A stretch of DNA of 20,736 nucleotides, taken from CAZVYN01 sp964631125 (GTDB lineage: Bacteria > Eisenbacteria > RBG-16-71-46 > CAIMUX01). Position 1 is the first letter of the stretch; each line of letters opens with the position of its first letter. The notes under the pieces were generated by a model, which saw only the letters and a list, made by a program, of their open reading frames with translations, did not search any database and was not told the DNA's origin. Positions 1 to 10,640 of the stretch are shown one piece after another. The stretch is taken from assembly GCA_964631125.1 (NCBI GenBank), contig CAZVYN010000073.1:1-20736 (forward strand). The letters run 5' to 3'. The position numbers and the translations under genes are program-made.

Positions 1-36
1 CCCTCACCCTCACCCTCACCCTCACCACCACCACCG
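1..36. repeat. Low-complexity CCCTCA tandem repeat
   Basis: Four exact CCCTCA hexamers fill positions 1-24 and are followed by CCA triplets to about 33. The tract sits just past the stop codon of purU and may continue beyond the left edge of the window. It is one of several short tandem repeats here, and I see no coding role for it. Confidence 0.8.
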
Positions 37-40
37 CCCC

Positions 41-895
41 CTAGTCGAACACTACCGTTCGATTCCCGTACGCCAAGATCCGGTGATCCAGCCGCCAGCG
101 GACGGCGCGTGAGAGCACGATCTTCTCCAGGTCGCGTCCCTTCTGGATCAAGTCGTCGACCGAGTCGCGGTGGGAGACCCGCACGACGTCTTGCTCGATG
201 ATCGGCCCCTCGTCGAGTCGGTCGGTCACGAAATGGCTGGTCGCGCCGATCAGCTTGACGCCGCGAGTGAAGGCCTGGTGGTACGGGCGCGCGCCGACGA
301 AGGCCGGCAGGAACGAGTGGTGGATATTGATGATCCGCTCGGGATACTGCGCCACGAAATCGGGGGAGAGGATCTGCATGTAACGGGCGAGGACGACCAG
401 CTCGATCCGGTGCTCGGCGAGCAGAGCGATCTGCCGCGCCTCCGCCTCTCGCTTGTTCTCCTTCGTCACCACGATCTCGTGGAACGGGACGCCGTAGAAG
501 TCGGCGATGCGCCGATTGTCCGGGTGATTGCTCAGGATCAGCGGAATCTCGCACGCCAACTCACCACTCTGGTGGCGATAGAGCAGGTCGACCAGGCAGT
601 GGTCGTAGCGCGAGACCAGGATCGCCACGCGCGCCCGCTCGCGGGATAGCTCGACGCTCCACTCCATGTGGAACCGGTCGGCCACGCTCTTGAACTCGAG
701 TCGGAAATCGTCCGGCGAGAGCGTGAAGCTATCCAGATCCCACTCGATCCGCATCAGGAACAGATCTCTCTCCGCGTCGACATGCTGATCGGAGTGCAGG
801 ATGTTGGCCCGATGCCGGTAGAGCAGCTCGGACGTGGCGGCGACGATCCCCATCTGGTCGGGGCAATGGATAAGCAGAGTGGCGGTGTTCTTCAT
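41..895 (-). CDS. purU: Formyltetrahydrofolate deformylase PurU
   Basis: The cytosolic enzyme hydrolyses 10-formyltetrahydrofolate to formate and tetrahydrofolate, balancing the one-carbon pool and feeding formate to purine synthesis. The 284-residue protein has an N-terminal ACT-like domain (about residues 5-80, beginning with a CPDQMGIVA motif) and a C-terminal formyltransferase-fold domain (about 88-280). The catalytic triad is visible: Asn190 and His192 in NIHHSFLP, and Asp228 in the DEGPII segment. Length matches the family (about 280). I start at the ATG whose complement is at 893-895. A longer frame reaching 973 only adds translation of a GCCAGRC tandem repeat, so that extension is unlikely. 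No clear Shine-Dalgarno is seen before the chosen ATG. A PurN-like transferase is excluded by the ACT domain. Glycine decarboxylase in the same window also feeds the folate pool, but the genes are not linked in an operon. Confidence 0.93.
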   Translation of the reverse strand: MKNTATLLIHCPDQMGIVAATSELLYRHRANILHSDQHVDAERDLFLMRIEWDLDSFTLSPDDFRLEFKSVADRFHMEWSVELSRERARVAILVSRYDHCLVDLLYRHQSGELACEIPLILSNHPDNRRIADFYGVPFHEIVVTKENKREAEARQIALLAEHRIELVVLARYMQILSPDFVAQYPERIINIHHSFLPAFVGARPYHQAFTRGVKLIGATSHFVTDRLDEGPIIEQDVVRVSHRDSVDDLIQKGRDLEKIVLSRAVRWRLDHRILAYGNRTVVFD

Positions 896-933
896 GCGGG
901 AGGTATCGGCCGGACCGGCGTGGTTGTCCAGCG

Positions 934-975
934 GCCAGACGCCAGGCGCCAGACGCCAGACGCCAGGCGCCAAAC
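934..975. repeat. Six-copy 7-bp tandem repeat (GCCAGRC)
   Basis: Six consecutive heptamers read GCCAGAC, GCCAGGC, GCCAGAC, GCCAGAC, GCCAGGC and GCCAAAC. The period is not a multiple of three, and the tract lies just upstream of the purU start, where it produces a spurious N-terminal extension of low-complexity sequence. The likely origin is replication slippage in untranslated DNA. Confidence 0.9.
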
Positions 976-1075
976 AGATGGGGCGAGGGATCGGCCCCCG
1001 CCCCGACGTCGAGCATTGCTGTCACGGACAGGTCGGCGGTCGCCCTCGGTCCTCTCGGGATGGTTCGCGTCCACC

Positions 1076-1110
1076 GGGAGTCTGGACAATGTTGTGTGCA
1101 GCAGACTCCC
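1076..1110. repeat. Inverted repeat in the purU/PEP-CTERM gap
   Basis: GGGAGTCTG at 1076-1084 is the exact complement of CAGACTCCC at 1102-1110, giving a 9-bp stem around a 17-nt loop. Pairing can extend by CC/GG past one extra C. No T tract follows on either strand, so a terminator is not favoured. It could be an RNA hairpin in a leader or an operator. Confidence 0.5.
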
Positions 1111-1328
1111 CGGGAGAGCGGTCTCCGATCCGGAAGAGCTTCGAACGACCGAGGGAGAAGTTACGCCTCGGATGTCAGGTCCTGACGAAGGCCGGGTGAG
1201 TTATCCGTGATTTACGGGAGGAAGCGCGTTCGCTTTCTCGACGCTCGACGTTCTCTGGTCGCGGGCGCGCAACAGGCTCCCCACTTCGGGACCGGACAAT
1301 TCACCCAGGAGATCCAGGAGGCTCAGAC

Positions 1329-2114
1329 ATGCAATCTCGTTCACGCATCGTCCCTCGCGCAGGACGAGTGCTCGCGGCCGTTCTGCTCGCGGCCGTTCTG
1401 CTGGCGGGAGGAGCAATCGCAGCGGGCGGCGCTGCGCAGGCCGGCGCCTTCGGCGCGAGTGCGCCATCGCTTTTCGCGTCAGTCGACGGGGTGGGTCGGT
1501 GGTACGACCTGACCCCGACCACCTCCACCCTGGCCGCAGGCACGCAGTGGTCGGTCACGACCCAAGAATTCGACTTCTCGATCGGGATGGACGAGTTCGC
1601 GGCGGGCCACAGTTGGGCCATGGGGGTCACGAACGATCAGGCCGATCCGAAGCACTTCTCCTTTCAGTTCACGACGTCGTTCCTGGGCATCAACGGCGAG
1701 TCGGTCGTCGAAGGCGCCCTCGAAGGGGAGTGCATCGACATTCGCGGAGACGGGATGCAGGTCGATCTTCTTGACGCTGAGACCGCGATCTGGCGGGAGT
1801 CCGTGGGGGATGGACCCGACTTCACGGATCTGTTCGAGCTCGGGCCGAGCTTCAGTGCGCCTCCGACCCGCGGGGCGCCCGCTGCGGACTACGCCTACGG
1901 CCCCTACGGCTATGGTCCCTCGCCGGGACCGTCCGGCTCCTGGAATCGGCTTCGGACGGAGATCGATTGCGTGGTCAGCGGATACGACGAAGTGCGGCTA
2001 GTCGGAGTCGCACGCATCGACGAAGTCTCGAACCCCGTTCCGGAGCCCGGGACGTTTGCGCTGATGGGCCTCGGACTCAGCGCGGCGCTCATCGCGCGGC
2101 GCAAGCGGAAGTAG
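1329..2114 (+). CDS. Exported PEP-CTERM sorting domain protein
   Basis: This 261-residue protein begins with an Arg-containing n-region, a long hydrophobic core (about residues 14-32) and Ala-rich cleavage options, consistent with a Sec signal peptide. It ends in a textbook PEP-CTERM signal: VPEPGTFALMGLG, a hydrophobic helix and the basic tail ARRKRK. Such proteins are cut and anchored or released at the envelope by an exosortase (family knowledge); no exosortase is in this window. The body has two cysteines (in GECIDI and EIDCVV) that could form a disulfide and a Tyr/Gly/Pro stretch near 190-205 (YAYGPYGYGPSPGPSG). I recognise no catalytic domain. The start is supported by AGGAGG seven bases upstream. 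An exact 15-bp duplication in the signal peptide DNA repeats LAAVL. Its job is unknown; a surface or matrix protein is the safest guess. Confidence 0.85.
   Translation: MQSRSRIVPRAGRVLAAVLLAAVLLAGGAIAAGGAAQAGAFGASAPSLFASVDGVGRWYDLTPTTSTLAAGTQWSVTTQEFDFSIGMDEFAAGHSWAMGVTNDQADPKHFSFQFTTSFLGINGESVVEGALEGECIDIRGDGMQVDLLDAETAIWRESVGDGPDFTDLFELGPSFSAPPTRGAPAADYAYGPYGYGPSPGPSGSWNRLRTEIDCVVSGYDEVRLVGVARIDEVSNPVPEPGTFALMGLGLSAALIARRKRK
1371..1400 (+). repeat. 15-bp tandem duplication inside the signal peptide
   Basis: The 15-mer CTCGCGGCCGTTCTG occurs twice back to back (1371-1385 and 1386-1400), in frame, duplicating LAAVL in the hydrophobic core. The duplication lengthens the core without breaking the frame. 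Confidence 0.9.
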
Positions 2115-2134
2115 AGAAAGCCGGGTCTCGAGAA

Positions 2135-2164
2135 ATCGCGTCGATGCCGGAGCGTCGACGCGAT
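2135..2164 (+). terminator. Hairpin after the PEP-CTERM gene
   Basis: ATCGCGTCGA (2135-2144) pairs perfectly with TCGACGCGAT (2155-2164) around a 10-nt loop, 20 bases past the stop codon. The stem is stable, but no T run follows, so termination would be imperfect or would need another factor. It might instead be an mRNA-stabilising hairpin or part of the leader of the next gene. Confidence 0.45.
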
Positions 2165-2255
2165 CCTTCCGGCGGTGCAACTCCGACCGGCGCGCCCGCG
2201 TGCCTTGCTCCCCTCGCCTTGCCCGCCGCGGAGCGCCCGGCTACCCTCCGCAGGC

Positions 2256-3539
2256 ATGTCTGTTCTCATCCCCGTTCATGTGCGCTCGGAGATCGGGCGT
2301 CTGCGTCAGGTCCTCGTCCACGATCCCGGGGACGAGGTCGACTGCATGGTGCCGTCGATGATGAAGGAGCTGCTCTTCGACGACATCCTCTTCGGGGACC
2401 GGGCGCGCGAGGAACATGCGCGCTTCCGACAGATCCTGAAGTGGCTCGACATCGAGATCCTCGATGCGGGCGAGCTGCTCGAAGAGACCCTGGCGATCCC
2501 GAACGCCCGCAAGTGGGCCTTCGATGTGCTGCTGGAGGATCTACCGGCCGGTCAACGCGAACTGTTGGAGTCGGTCTCGCCGGCGGAGTTGGCCAGCGTC
2601 TTGGTCGCCGGCATCCGCAAGGAAGCGACCACCTTCGGCACCGACGTGCACGATCTCTTCACACTCCCTCCGATCCCGAACTGGTGCTTCCAGCGCGATC
2701 CCCAGATCGTGATCGGCGACGGTGTGGTCTTCGCCGCCATGGCCGCGCCGGCCAGACACCGAGAGGCGATGCTCTCGCGCGCGCTCTTCCGGTTCCATCC
2801 GCGGCTCTCGGGGACTCCGGTTCTCCTGGATCCGCTGGTGATGGACCGCGATCAGTCGCTCTTCGTCGGCACGCATCGCCCCAGCATCGAGGGGGGCGAC
2901 GTGCTCGTCATCTCGGGGGATGTGCTGATCTTGGGGCAGTCGGAGCGCACCAACCGCACGGCGATCCAACTGTTGGCTCGGTCGCTGGCCAAGCGGGAGC
3001 GCGGACCGCGTTGGTTGATCGTGGTCGAGATCCCGCAGCGGCGCGCCTACATGCACCTCGATACCCTGATCACGCCGGTCGATCGCGAGCTCGCGCTGGT
3101 CCACGCGCCGGTCATCTTGAAGGGCGGATCGGAACAGGCCCGCATCTATGAAGTCGACCTGAAGTCCGAGGATCTCGCCTTCACCGCGACCGACGATCTC
3201 CTCTCGACCCTCGCGCGTCGAGGCGTCCGCTACGAGCCGATCCTCTGCGGCGGCGCCGACCCGGTCATGCAGCAACGCGAACAGTGGACCGACGGCGCCA
3301 ACGCGCTCGCGCTCGCGCCGGGCGTGATCACGCTCTATGACCGCAACACCAGCACCGTGCAGGAGCTCGAGCGCCACGGCTTCCGTATCGTCGAAGCGGA
3401 TGACTTGCTCCTCGGCCGCGACGAGGTCGACCTCGACGAAGGGGAGAGGATCTGCATTCTCGTGACGAGCCACGAGATTTCGCGCGCGCGAGGCGGCCCG
3501 CACTGTCTGACCCATCCGCTCTGGAGGGATGACCTGTAA
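2256..3539 (+). CDS. arcA: Arginine deiminase
   Basis: The enzyme hydrolyses L-arginine to citrulline and ammonia. The 427-residue protein carries the full guanidino-group-modifying signature: FQRDP with Asp148, EGGD with Glu212, MHLDT with His267 and the C-terminal nucleophile Cys417 in GGPHCLTHPLW. Length is close to the usual 400-420. The open frame reaches back to 2175, but the preceding 27 codons look like spacer sequence (Pro/Arg-rich), while MSVLIPVHVRSEIGRLRQV matches the family N-terminus, so I start at 2256. No strong Shine-Dalgarno is visible. Ornithine carbamoyltransferase and carbamate kinase, the usual partners in the energy-yielding pathway, are not beside it, so a role in arginine catabolism or pH/nitrogen balance is as likely as ATP production. 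A different amidinotransferase-fold activity is possible but less likely given the motif set. Confidence 0.88.
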   Translation: MSVLIPVHVRSEIGRLRQVLVHDPGDEVDCMVPSMMKELLFDDILFGDRAREEHARFRQILKWLDIEILDAGELLEETLAIPNARKWAFDVLLEDLPAGQRELLESVSPAELASVLVAGIRKEATTFGTDVHDLFTLPPIPNWCFQRDPQIVIGDGVVFAAMAAPARHREAMLSRALFRFHPRLSGTPVLLDPLVMDRDQSLFVGTHRPSIEGGDVLVISGDVLILGQSERTNRTAIQLLARSLAKRERGPRWLIVVEIPQRRAYMHLDTLITPVDRELALVHAPVILKGGSEQARIYEVDLKSEDLAFTATDDLLSTLARRGVRYEPILCGGADPVMQQREQWTDGANALALAPGVITLYDRNTSTVQELERHGFRIVEADDLLLGRDEVDLDEGERICILVTSHEISRARGGPHCLTHPLWRDDL

Positions 3540-3563
3540 CGAGCGAGTCAGCAGACTCGCTCG
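3540..3563. terminator. Strong hairpin between convergent genes
   Basis: CGAGCGAGTC (3540-3549) and GACTCGCTCG (3554-3563) form a perfect 10-bp stem with an AGCA loop, starting at the base after the arginine deiminase stop codon and followed by GTTTCCT. It lies between that gene and the convergent MgtC/DUF4010 gene (stop at 3580), so it could end transcription from both sides. The T tract is weak. Confidence 0.7.
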
Positions 3564-3579
3564 GTTTCCTACCTGCCCG

Positions 3580-4851
3580 TCACCGCCCCACCATCCAGCC
3601 CACCCAGCTAGCCGCAAGAACGACCCCGAGCCCCACGCTGACGAGCATCGCGTAGCGCCTCGGACCGGACATGAACGCAACCACCGCCTTGGAGATCGTG
3701 TTGGTCGAAAACGCCAGGAGGATGGGGAGCACCGCCTCCGGCCGCTCCATCCGCCCGACCTCCGTCAGTGCGGCGATCGAGACGGCAGGGGCGTGCGTGT
3801 CTGCGAATCCGGCCAGCGCGGCGGCGATCGTCACGCCGGTGTGACCGAACCACCGTCCGGCCGCCGCCGAGGCGAACAGCACCACGGACAGCACGATCGC
3901 GAGCGTGAGCGCCGTTCGCAATTGGAAGGGGTGTCCCGCGTCGGCGGAATCCGCGAGCCCCTCGCGATTCGTTCGGCGGAACGAGAAGAGCCCGTAGGCG
4001 AGGGCCGCGACGATGGCGGCGCCGAGGGGCCACGCCATCTCCCGGAGCACAGCCGTCGAGGAGAGGGCCAACACCACGACCATCTGGAGGATCGTGGCCA
4101 CCGTCGTGAGGACGGCCCCGACCGCGGCGCTCCCCGAGACGCGCGGGTCGTTCTTGGCGCGCTCGCCCATCGCCGCGATGGTGGCAATGCCCGAGACGAA
4201 GCCCGAGGCGAAGCCAGCGATCGGGAGTCCGAAGCGAGGCCCGATGGCGCGAACCGCCACGTAGCCGACGCCGCTGATCGCCATCATGGCGACGACCAGA
4301 CGCCAGACCTTGAACGGATTCACGACACCGAAGGGGTCGAGCGCCCGGTCGGGCGCCAGCGGCAGCACCACGACCCCGGCGACGAGGAGGATGAGCAGTC
4401 TGCGCAGTTCCGTCTCGGTCAAGATCGTGAGGAAGAACCGGTGCAAGCGGCCGCGCGCCGCGAGCAGGAGGGTCGCGACGACCGCCGTCCCGGCCGCCAG
4501 TGCTGGTTCGTCTTGCGACCACGCCCCCAAGACGAACGTCAGGACGAACGCTACTTCGGTAGTGAGTCCGGCGTCGGTGCGGTCGTTGACCGAGTAGGCC
4601 ACGATGGCGGCCGCGCCGACGAAGGCGCAGGCGACTCCGAGGAGCCACGGCTGCCCCATCGACATGGTCACGCCCCCGAGCAGCGCGACCAGTGCAAACG
4701 TCCGGATGCCGAAAGGGGAGCGGACCTCGCGCTCGATCTGACGCCGTTCCCGCTCGGCGCCGAGGAGAAGTCCGATGCTGAGCGCCGTCGCCAGGCGCAG
4801 CACGCTCTCGGGGATCGCTACGATCAGTGAGATCCCTGCGCCGACAGCCAT
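3580..4851 (-). CDS. MgtC/SapB N-terminal plus DUF4010 integral membrane protein
   Basis: This 423-residue polytopic membrane protein has an MgtC-like N-terminal part (about residues 15-150, with GLLLGAERERR and GIRTFALVALLGG) and a C-terminal DUF4010 part (about 180-420) containing the segments FASGFVSGIATIAAMG and ALAGFADTHAPAVSIAAL. About a dozen hydrophobic segments are visible. Proteins of this architecture are widespread, but their transported substrate is not settled; MgtC itself is linked to magnesium limitation, which need not apply here. The ATG at 4849-4851 lies inside the 3' end of trxB, giving a 28-nt overlap and suggesting translational coupling and one transcript. Only a weak GGAA precedes it, and a slightly later start cannot be excluded. 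A bidirectional hairpin lies downstream. Confidence 0.85.
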   Translation of the reverse strand: MAVGAGISLIVAIPESVLRLATALSIGLLLGAERERRQIEREVRSPFGIRTFALVALLGGVTMSMGQPWLLGVACAFVGAAAIVAYSVNDRTDAGLTTEVAFVLTFVLGAWSQDEPALAAGTAVVATLLLAARGRLHRFFLTILTETELRRLLILLVAGVVVLPLAPDRALDPFGVVNPFKVWRLVVAMMAISGVGYVAVRAIGPRFGLPIAGFASGFVSGIATIAAMGERAKNDPRVSGSAAVGAVLTTVATILQMVVVLALSSTAVLREMAWPLGAAIVAALAYGLFSFRRTNREGLADSADAGHPFQLRTALTLAIVLSVVLFASAAAGRWFGHTGVTIAAALAGFADTHAPAVSIAALTEVGRMERPEAVLPILLAFSTNTISKAVVAFMSGPRRYAMLVSVGLGVVLAASWVGWMVGR

Positions 4852-5777
4852 CGTTCCGCGTCGAGCGCGGCCATGCAGCCCGACCCGGCGGCGGTGACGG
4901 CCTGGCGGTAGGTCCAGTCCTGCACGTCGCCCGAGGCGAAGACGCCGGGCACGCTGGTGCGGGTCGATCCGGGTTCCGTCTTGAGATAGCCGTTCGGGTG
5001 CATTTCGAGCTGGCCCACGAACAGCTCGGTCATCGGGGTGTGGCCGATGGCGACGAACATCGCGTTCACCTCGATCTTGGAGAGCTGACCGGTCTTCAGG
5101 TCCCTCACACTCACGCCGGTCACCTTGTCGGCTTCGACGCCGAGCACCTCGTCGACCGCGCTGCTGTAGAGGATCTTGATCTTGGGATTGGCGACGACGC
5201 GGTCGACCATCGTCTTCGACGCGCGAAAGTCATCGCGGCGATGGATGAGTGTGACCGACGAGCAGAGGCCGGTCAGGTAGTGCGCCTCTTCCATCGCCGT
5301 ATCGCCGCCGCCCACGACCGCCACCGGCTGATTGCGGAAGAACGCGCCGTCACAGACCGCACAGGCCGACACGCCGCGGTTCTTCAGAGCCTCTTCGCTC
5401 GGGAGTCCGAGGTAGTTGGCCCGCGCGCCAGTCGCGATGATGACGGTCCCGGCCAGATGCATCTCGTCGTCGACCCAGACCTTGAACGGTCGCTGCGAGA
5501 AGTCGACCTTGGTCACGTCGGACGTGACGATCTGCGTCCCCTGGTGGAGCGCCTGATCGCGCATACGGATCATGAGATCGGGACCGGTCACTTTCTCGAA
5601 GCCGGGATAATTCTCGACGTCGGAAGTGAACATGAGCTGTCCGCCCGGGATGAGTCCGCCGGCGTTGAAGCCCTCGAAGCAGAGCGGCTTCAAGTTGGCC
5701 CGCGCCGCGTAGATACACGCCGTGAGCCCGGCCGGACCGGACCCGATGATGATGGTGTTGCGGACGTTCTCGCTCAT
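4824..5777 (-). CDS. trxB: Thioredoxin-disulfide reductase TrxB
   Basis: This cytosolic FAD enzyme uses NADPH to reduce thioredoxin. The 317-residue protein shows the FAD-binding GSGPAG near residue 12, the redox pair Cys139-Cys142 in CAVCDGAFF, the NADPH-binding GGGDTAMEEA near 156, HRRDDFRASK for the NADPH 2'-phosphate, and the C-terminal FAD motif GVFASGDVQD. Length is normal (about 315-320). The start is the ATG complementary to 5775-5777. It is preceded on the minus strand by GGAG and AGGAG boxes, 5 and 10 bases away. The longer frame to 6041 is overlapping antisense noise. It lies 94 nt downstream of the propeller gene and overlaps the MgtC/DUF4010 gene. A ferredoxin-dependent relative is unlikely because the NADPH residues are intact. 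Confidence 0.96.
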   Translation of the reverse strand: MSENVRNTIIIGSGPAGLTACIYAARANLKPLCFEGFNAGGLIPGGQLMFTSDVENYPGFEKVTGPDLMIRMRDQALHQGTQIVTSDVTKVDFSQRPFKVWVDDEMHLAGTVIIATGARANYLGLPSEEALKNRGVSACAVCDGAFFRNQPVAVVGGGDTAMEEAHYLTGLCSSVTLIHRRDDFRASKTMVDRVVANPKIKILYSSAVDEVLGVEADKVTGVSVRDLKTGQLSKIEVNAMFVAIGHTPMTELFVGQLEMHPNGYLKTEPGSTRTSVPGVFASGDVQDWTYRQAVTAAGSGCMAALDAERWLSAQGSH

Positions 5778-5871
5778 GGACGCTCCACTCCTGGGGGACA
5801 GAGGCCGCTCGCGCGGGATTCGCGCGGAAGGCGCAGGATACCCGCGTGCGCCCTCTCGGTCGACGCCTGCG

Positions 5872-7392
5872 TCAGTCGGCGAGACGCAACAATTTGAGCG
5901 GCGCGGTCGATCGATCCTGAGCCCGGACCAAGTAGACCCCCGGCGCAACCGGCTGGCCCCGCGAGTCGAGACTGTTCCAAGTGACCGAGCGCCCAGCGCT
6001 CGGTCTCTCGAGCCTCCTGACCATCCGGCCGTTGATATCAAAGACCCCCAACTGCATCCCTGCGCCCTCCCCCACCTCCAACGTCACCACATCCCCGAAC
6101 GGATTCGGCCACGCCACGATCTCCGTCCGCGAGCCGGCCCCTGCGCCCGCCGCTTCGTCCACCGCGACCGCCGTGGTGCCATAGACACTCAGGAACGTCC
6201 CGCCTCCCGCCACCGCTAGTTTCCCTCCGCTCGCGAGCGCGGGACCCGAATAGGTGATGTTGGGCGCGGCCACTTGCCAGAGGATCGAGAGATCGGGCGC
6301 GAGCGCGTAGAGCGCGCCATCTCCCGACGCGCCGTTGCCGACGTAGATCTTTCCGCCGACGTCGATCGTGACGCGCGGAACGAACCACGAGCTCGAGACG
6401 AGCGGCGGGGATTGATCGAGCGTCACGCCGCTGGCCGCATCGAGACGCAGCAGTCGCTGACCATCCGGCACGAGCGGCGAGCCGTCGGCCTCGACGCCGA
6501 ACTGTCCCCAGACGGGAGTACCCGCGATCGCGCGGGACCATTTCTGCACGATGGCCGCGCCGGTGTCTTCGAGCGCGTGCAAGAGACCGCCGTCGCGCAG
6601 CACGTAGATCGTTCCGTCGGGACCGATCGAGTGGGGCATCTCCTGATCACCGTCGCCCGGCAGCGTCGCGGAGCTGTACTTCTTCACGCCCGTCGCGAGG
6701 TCCCAGGCGGTGAGCGTCTTCGGGGTGACGATCGATCCCTCGAAGCCGTAGATCGTGTTCCCGAAGACGCAGAGCCCTTCGGCGCCTGTGTTCGGAATGA
6801 TGCGAGGACGCTCCCACACGACGGTCCCGTTCGTCCGCTCGACCCGCACGATCTTGTTCGCGACTCCGGGGATGAACAGATCGCCGTCGTCGGCGAAGGC
6901 GATGCTCCAGGTGATGCCGCGCTCGCAGAAGGCCGTCGACTTCCAGATCGTGTTCCCCGTGGCCGGGTCGAGCGCGTAGAGCGTGTCGGCGCCGGTCTCC
7001 TGGAAGTTCGTCGCGTAGATCTGGCCGTCGCGGAAACCGCGCACGACCGAGCGGCTGTTGGCGCCCTTGAAGTCTCGCGACCAGAGCAGGTCGCCGGTCT
7101 CCAGGTCGTGCGCCACGATCGGCGCCACGTTGATCGACTGGAAGCGCCAGGTCACCAGCGTGTTCCCCTCGATGTAGATCTGGCCCGCGAAGAGCGCGCT
7201 GGAGGTCCCTTCCCATTCCCAGACGGTGTCGACGGGCCCGCTTTCGTCGGAGAGGCCGTTGCGCTGAGAGTTCCCGCCGACGGTGGTCCAGTCGCCGGCT
7301 CGGCTCGCGGAGGTGAAGGCGCCGGCGATGAGTAGAACTGCGGCGGCCAGGCAGGTGGCGTTGCGCTGGGCAAAGTTCGTGGGGTGGCTCAT
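5872..7392 (-). CDS. Secreted PQQ-like beta-propeller protein with FlgD-Ig/T9SS-type C-terminal tail
   Basis: This 506-residue protein starts with a Sec signal peptide (NATCLAAAVLLIAGAFTSASRAG) and continues with GNSQRNG and a series of propeller blades of the PQQ/quinoprotein-like type, seen as repeated pieces such as AHDLETGDLLWSR, ALDPATGNTIWKS and AWDLATGVKKYSS (about residues 30-410). The last 80 residues look like a FlgD-Ig or type IX secretion sorting tail: AWPNPFGD, GVFDINGRMVRRL and PVAPGVYLVRA. Such tails guide export or surface attachment in FCB-group bacteria (family knowledge). The PQQ-binding and catalytic residues of dehydrogenases are not evident, so I call a structural or binding propeller rather than an enzyme. 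The start is supported by AGGAG seven bases upstream on the minus strand. Regulation may be shared with divergent gcvP, whose start is 209 nt away. Confidence 0.82.
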   Translation of the reverse strand: MSHPTNFAQRNATCLAAAVLLIAGAFTSASRAGDWTTVGGNSQRNGLSDESGPVDTVWEWEGTSSALFAGQIYIEGNTLVTWRFQSINVAPIVAHDLETGDLLWSRDFKGANSRSVVRGFRDGQIYATNFQETGADTLYALDPATGNTIWKSTAFCERGITWSIAFADDGDLFIPGVANKIVRVERTNGTVVWERPRIIPNTGAEGLCVFGNTIYGFEGSIVTPKTLTAWDLATGVKKYSSATLPGDGDQEMPHSIGPDGTIYVLRDGGLLHALEDTGAAIVQKWSRAIAGTPVWGQFGVEADGSPLVPDGQRLLRLDAASGVTLDQSPPLVSSSWFVPRVTIDVGGKIYVGNGASGDGALYALAPDLSILWQVAAPNITYSGPALASGGKLAVAGGGTFLSVYGTTAVAVDEAAGAGAGSRTEIVAWPNPFGDVVTLEVGEGAGMQLGVFDINGRMVRRLERPSAGRSVTWNSLDSRGQPVAPGVYLVRAQDRSTAPLKLLRLAD

Positions 7393-7431
7393 GGGATGGC
7401 TCCTAGAGGGTCGTGGTGCGGTGCGCGAGCA

Positions 7432-7461
7432 ATGGTACGCGGCCGAAAGAGCGGAAACCAA
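7432..7461 (-). promoter_or_regulatory. Possible promoter of the beta-propeller gene
   Basis: Read on the minus strand, TTGGTT (7456-7461) and TACCAT (7432-7437) are separated by 18 bases, about 40 bases upstream of the ATG. The match to a sigma-70 pattern is partial (three of six and four of six), so this is only a candidate. Confidence 0.2.
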
Positions 7462-7499
7462 TGAGGAGCACGACACATCGCAGCGGTGTATCCCGCGCG

Positions 7500-7529
7500 T
7501 TGCTCACGATTCTGCGGCGGTGCTAGGCT
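7500..7529 (+). promoter_or_regulatory. Possible promoter of gcvP
   Basis: TTGCTC at 7500-7505 and TAGGCT at 7524-7529 lie 18 bases apart, about 70 bases before the gcvP start. The -10-like box is degenerate and the assignment rests on spacing alone. No glycine riboswitch is recognisable in the leader. Confidence 0.25.
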
Positions 7530-7601
7530 TCGCGCCCGAGAAGTGTCCGCGCTCCTTCCCTCGCCGTGACGCCCATTCCACCCTTATCGATCGAGGCGTT
7601 G

Positions 7602-10526
<2,925 letters not shown>

Positions 10527-10622
10527 GCGAGCGAGGCTTCCGCGAGCGGCGCGTCCGCGGGCGGCGCGGCTTGTGCGCAGAGGTACGATTCGCCCCGTGG
10601 CGCGCCGCACCACTCTTCGCAA

Positions 10623-10638
10623 CTGATCACCCGATCAA
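10623..10638. promoter_or_regulatory. Dyad site 1, candidate operator
   Basis: CTGATC-ACCC-GATCAA. Its complement reads TTGATC-GGGT-GATCAG, which matches the site at 11833-11848 at all 12 outer positions. It resembles a CRP/FNR-family dyad in its TTGAT half-site, but the half-sites are two bases further apart than the standard FNR box. It is about 320 bases before the TauE-like gene. Confidence 0.35.
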
Positions 10639-10640
10639 AT

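Larger units (their letters stand above)
896..1328. other. Intergenic region between divergent purU and the PEP-CTERM gene
   Basis: These 433 bases hold no gene I can support; the open frames here have no recognisable protein features. The stretch contains the 7-bp tandem repeat at 934-975, an inverted repeat at 1076-1110, a 13-bp dyad GTCAGG-T-CCTGAC at 1174-1186, and the ribosome site AGGAGG at 1316-1321, seven bases before the PEP-CTERM start. Promoters for both flanking genes must lie here, but no convincing -35/-10 pair stands out. Confidence 0.6.

Noticed and set aside
934..975. CRISPR-like array
   Set aside because: The units are directly adjacent heptamers with no spacers, so this is a simple tandem repeat.
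1967..3151. 394-codon plus-strand frame overlapping the arginine deiminase gene
   Set aside because: Arg/Gly/Ala-rich shadow in another frame of a gene with an intact catalytic set.
3529..4830. 433-codon plus-strand frame opposite the MgtC/DUF4010 gene
   Set aside because: Highly charged low-complexity product with no motif; the opposite strand encodes a convincing membrane protein.
5828..5850. Hairpin GGCGCA...TGCGCC between the propeller gene and trxB
   Set aside because: Only 6 bp with an 11-nt loop and no T tract in GC-rich DNA; likely chance.
7566..7601. Upstream GTG start for gcvP
   Set aside because: No ribosome site precedes it, while ATG 7602 has GAGG at proper spacing and gives an N-terminus similar in length to known P-proteins.
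7393..7601. Glycine riboswitch before gcvP
   Set aside because: The leader is short and I could not find the conserved aptamer cores or paired domains; a covariance-model search would settle it.
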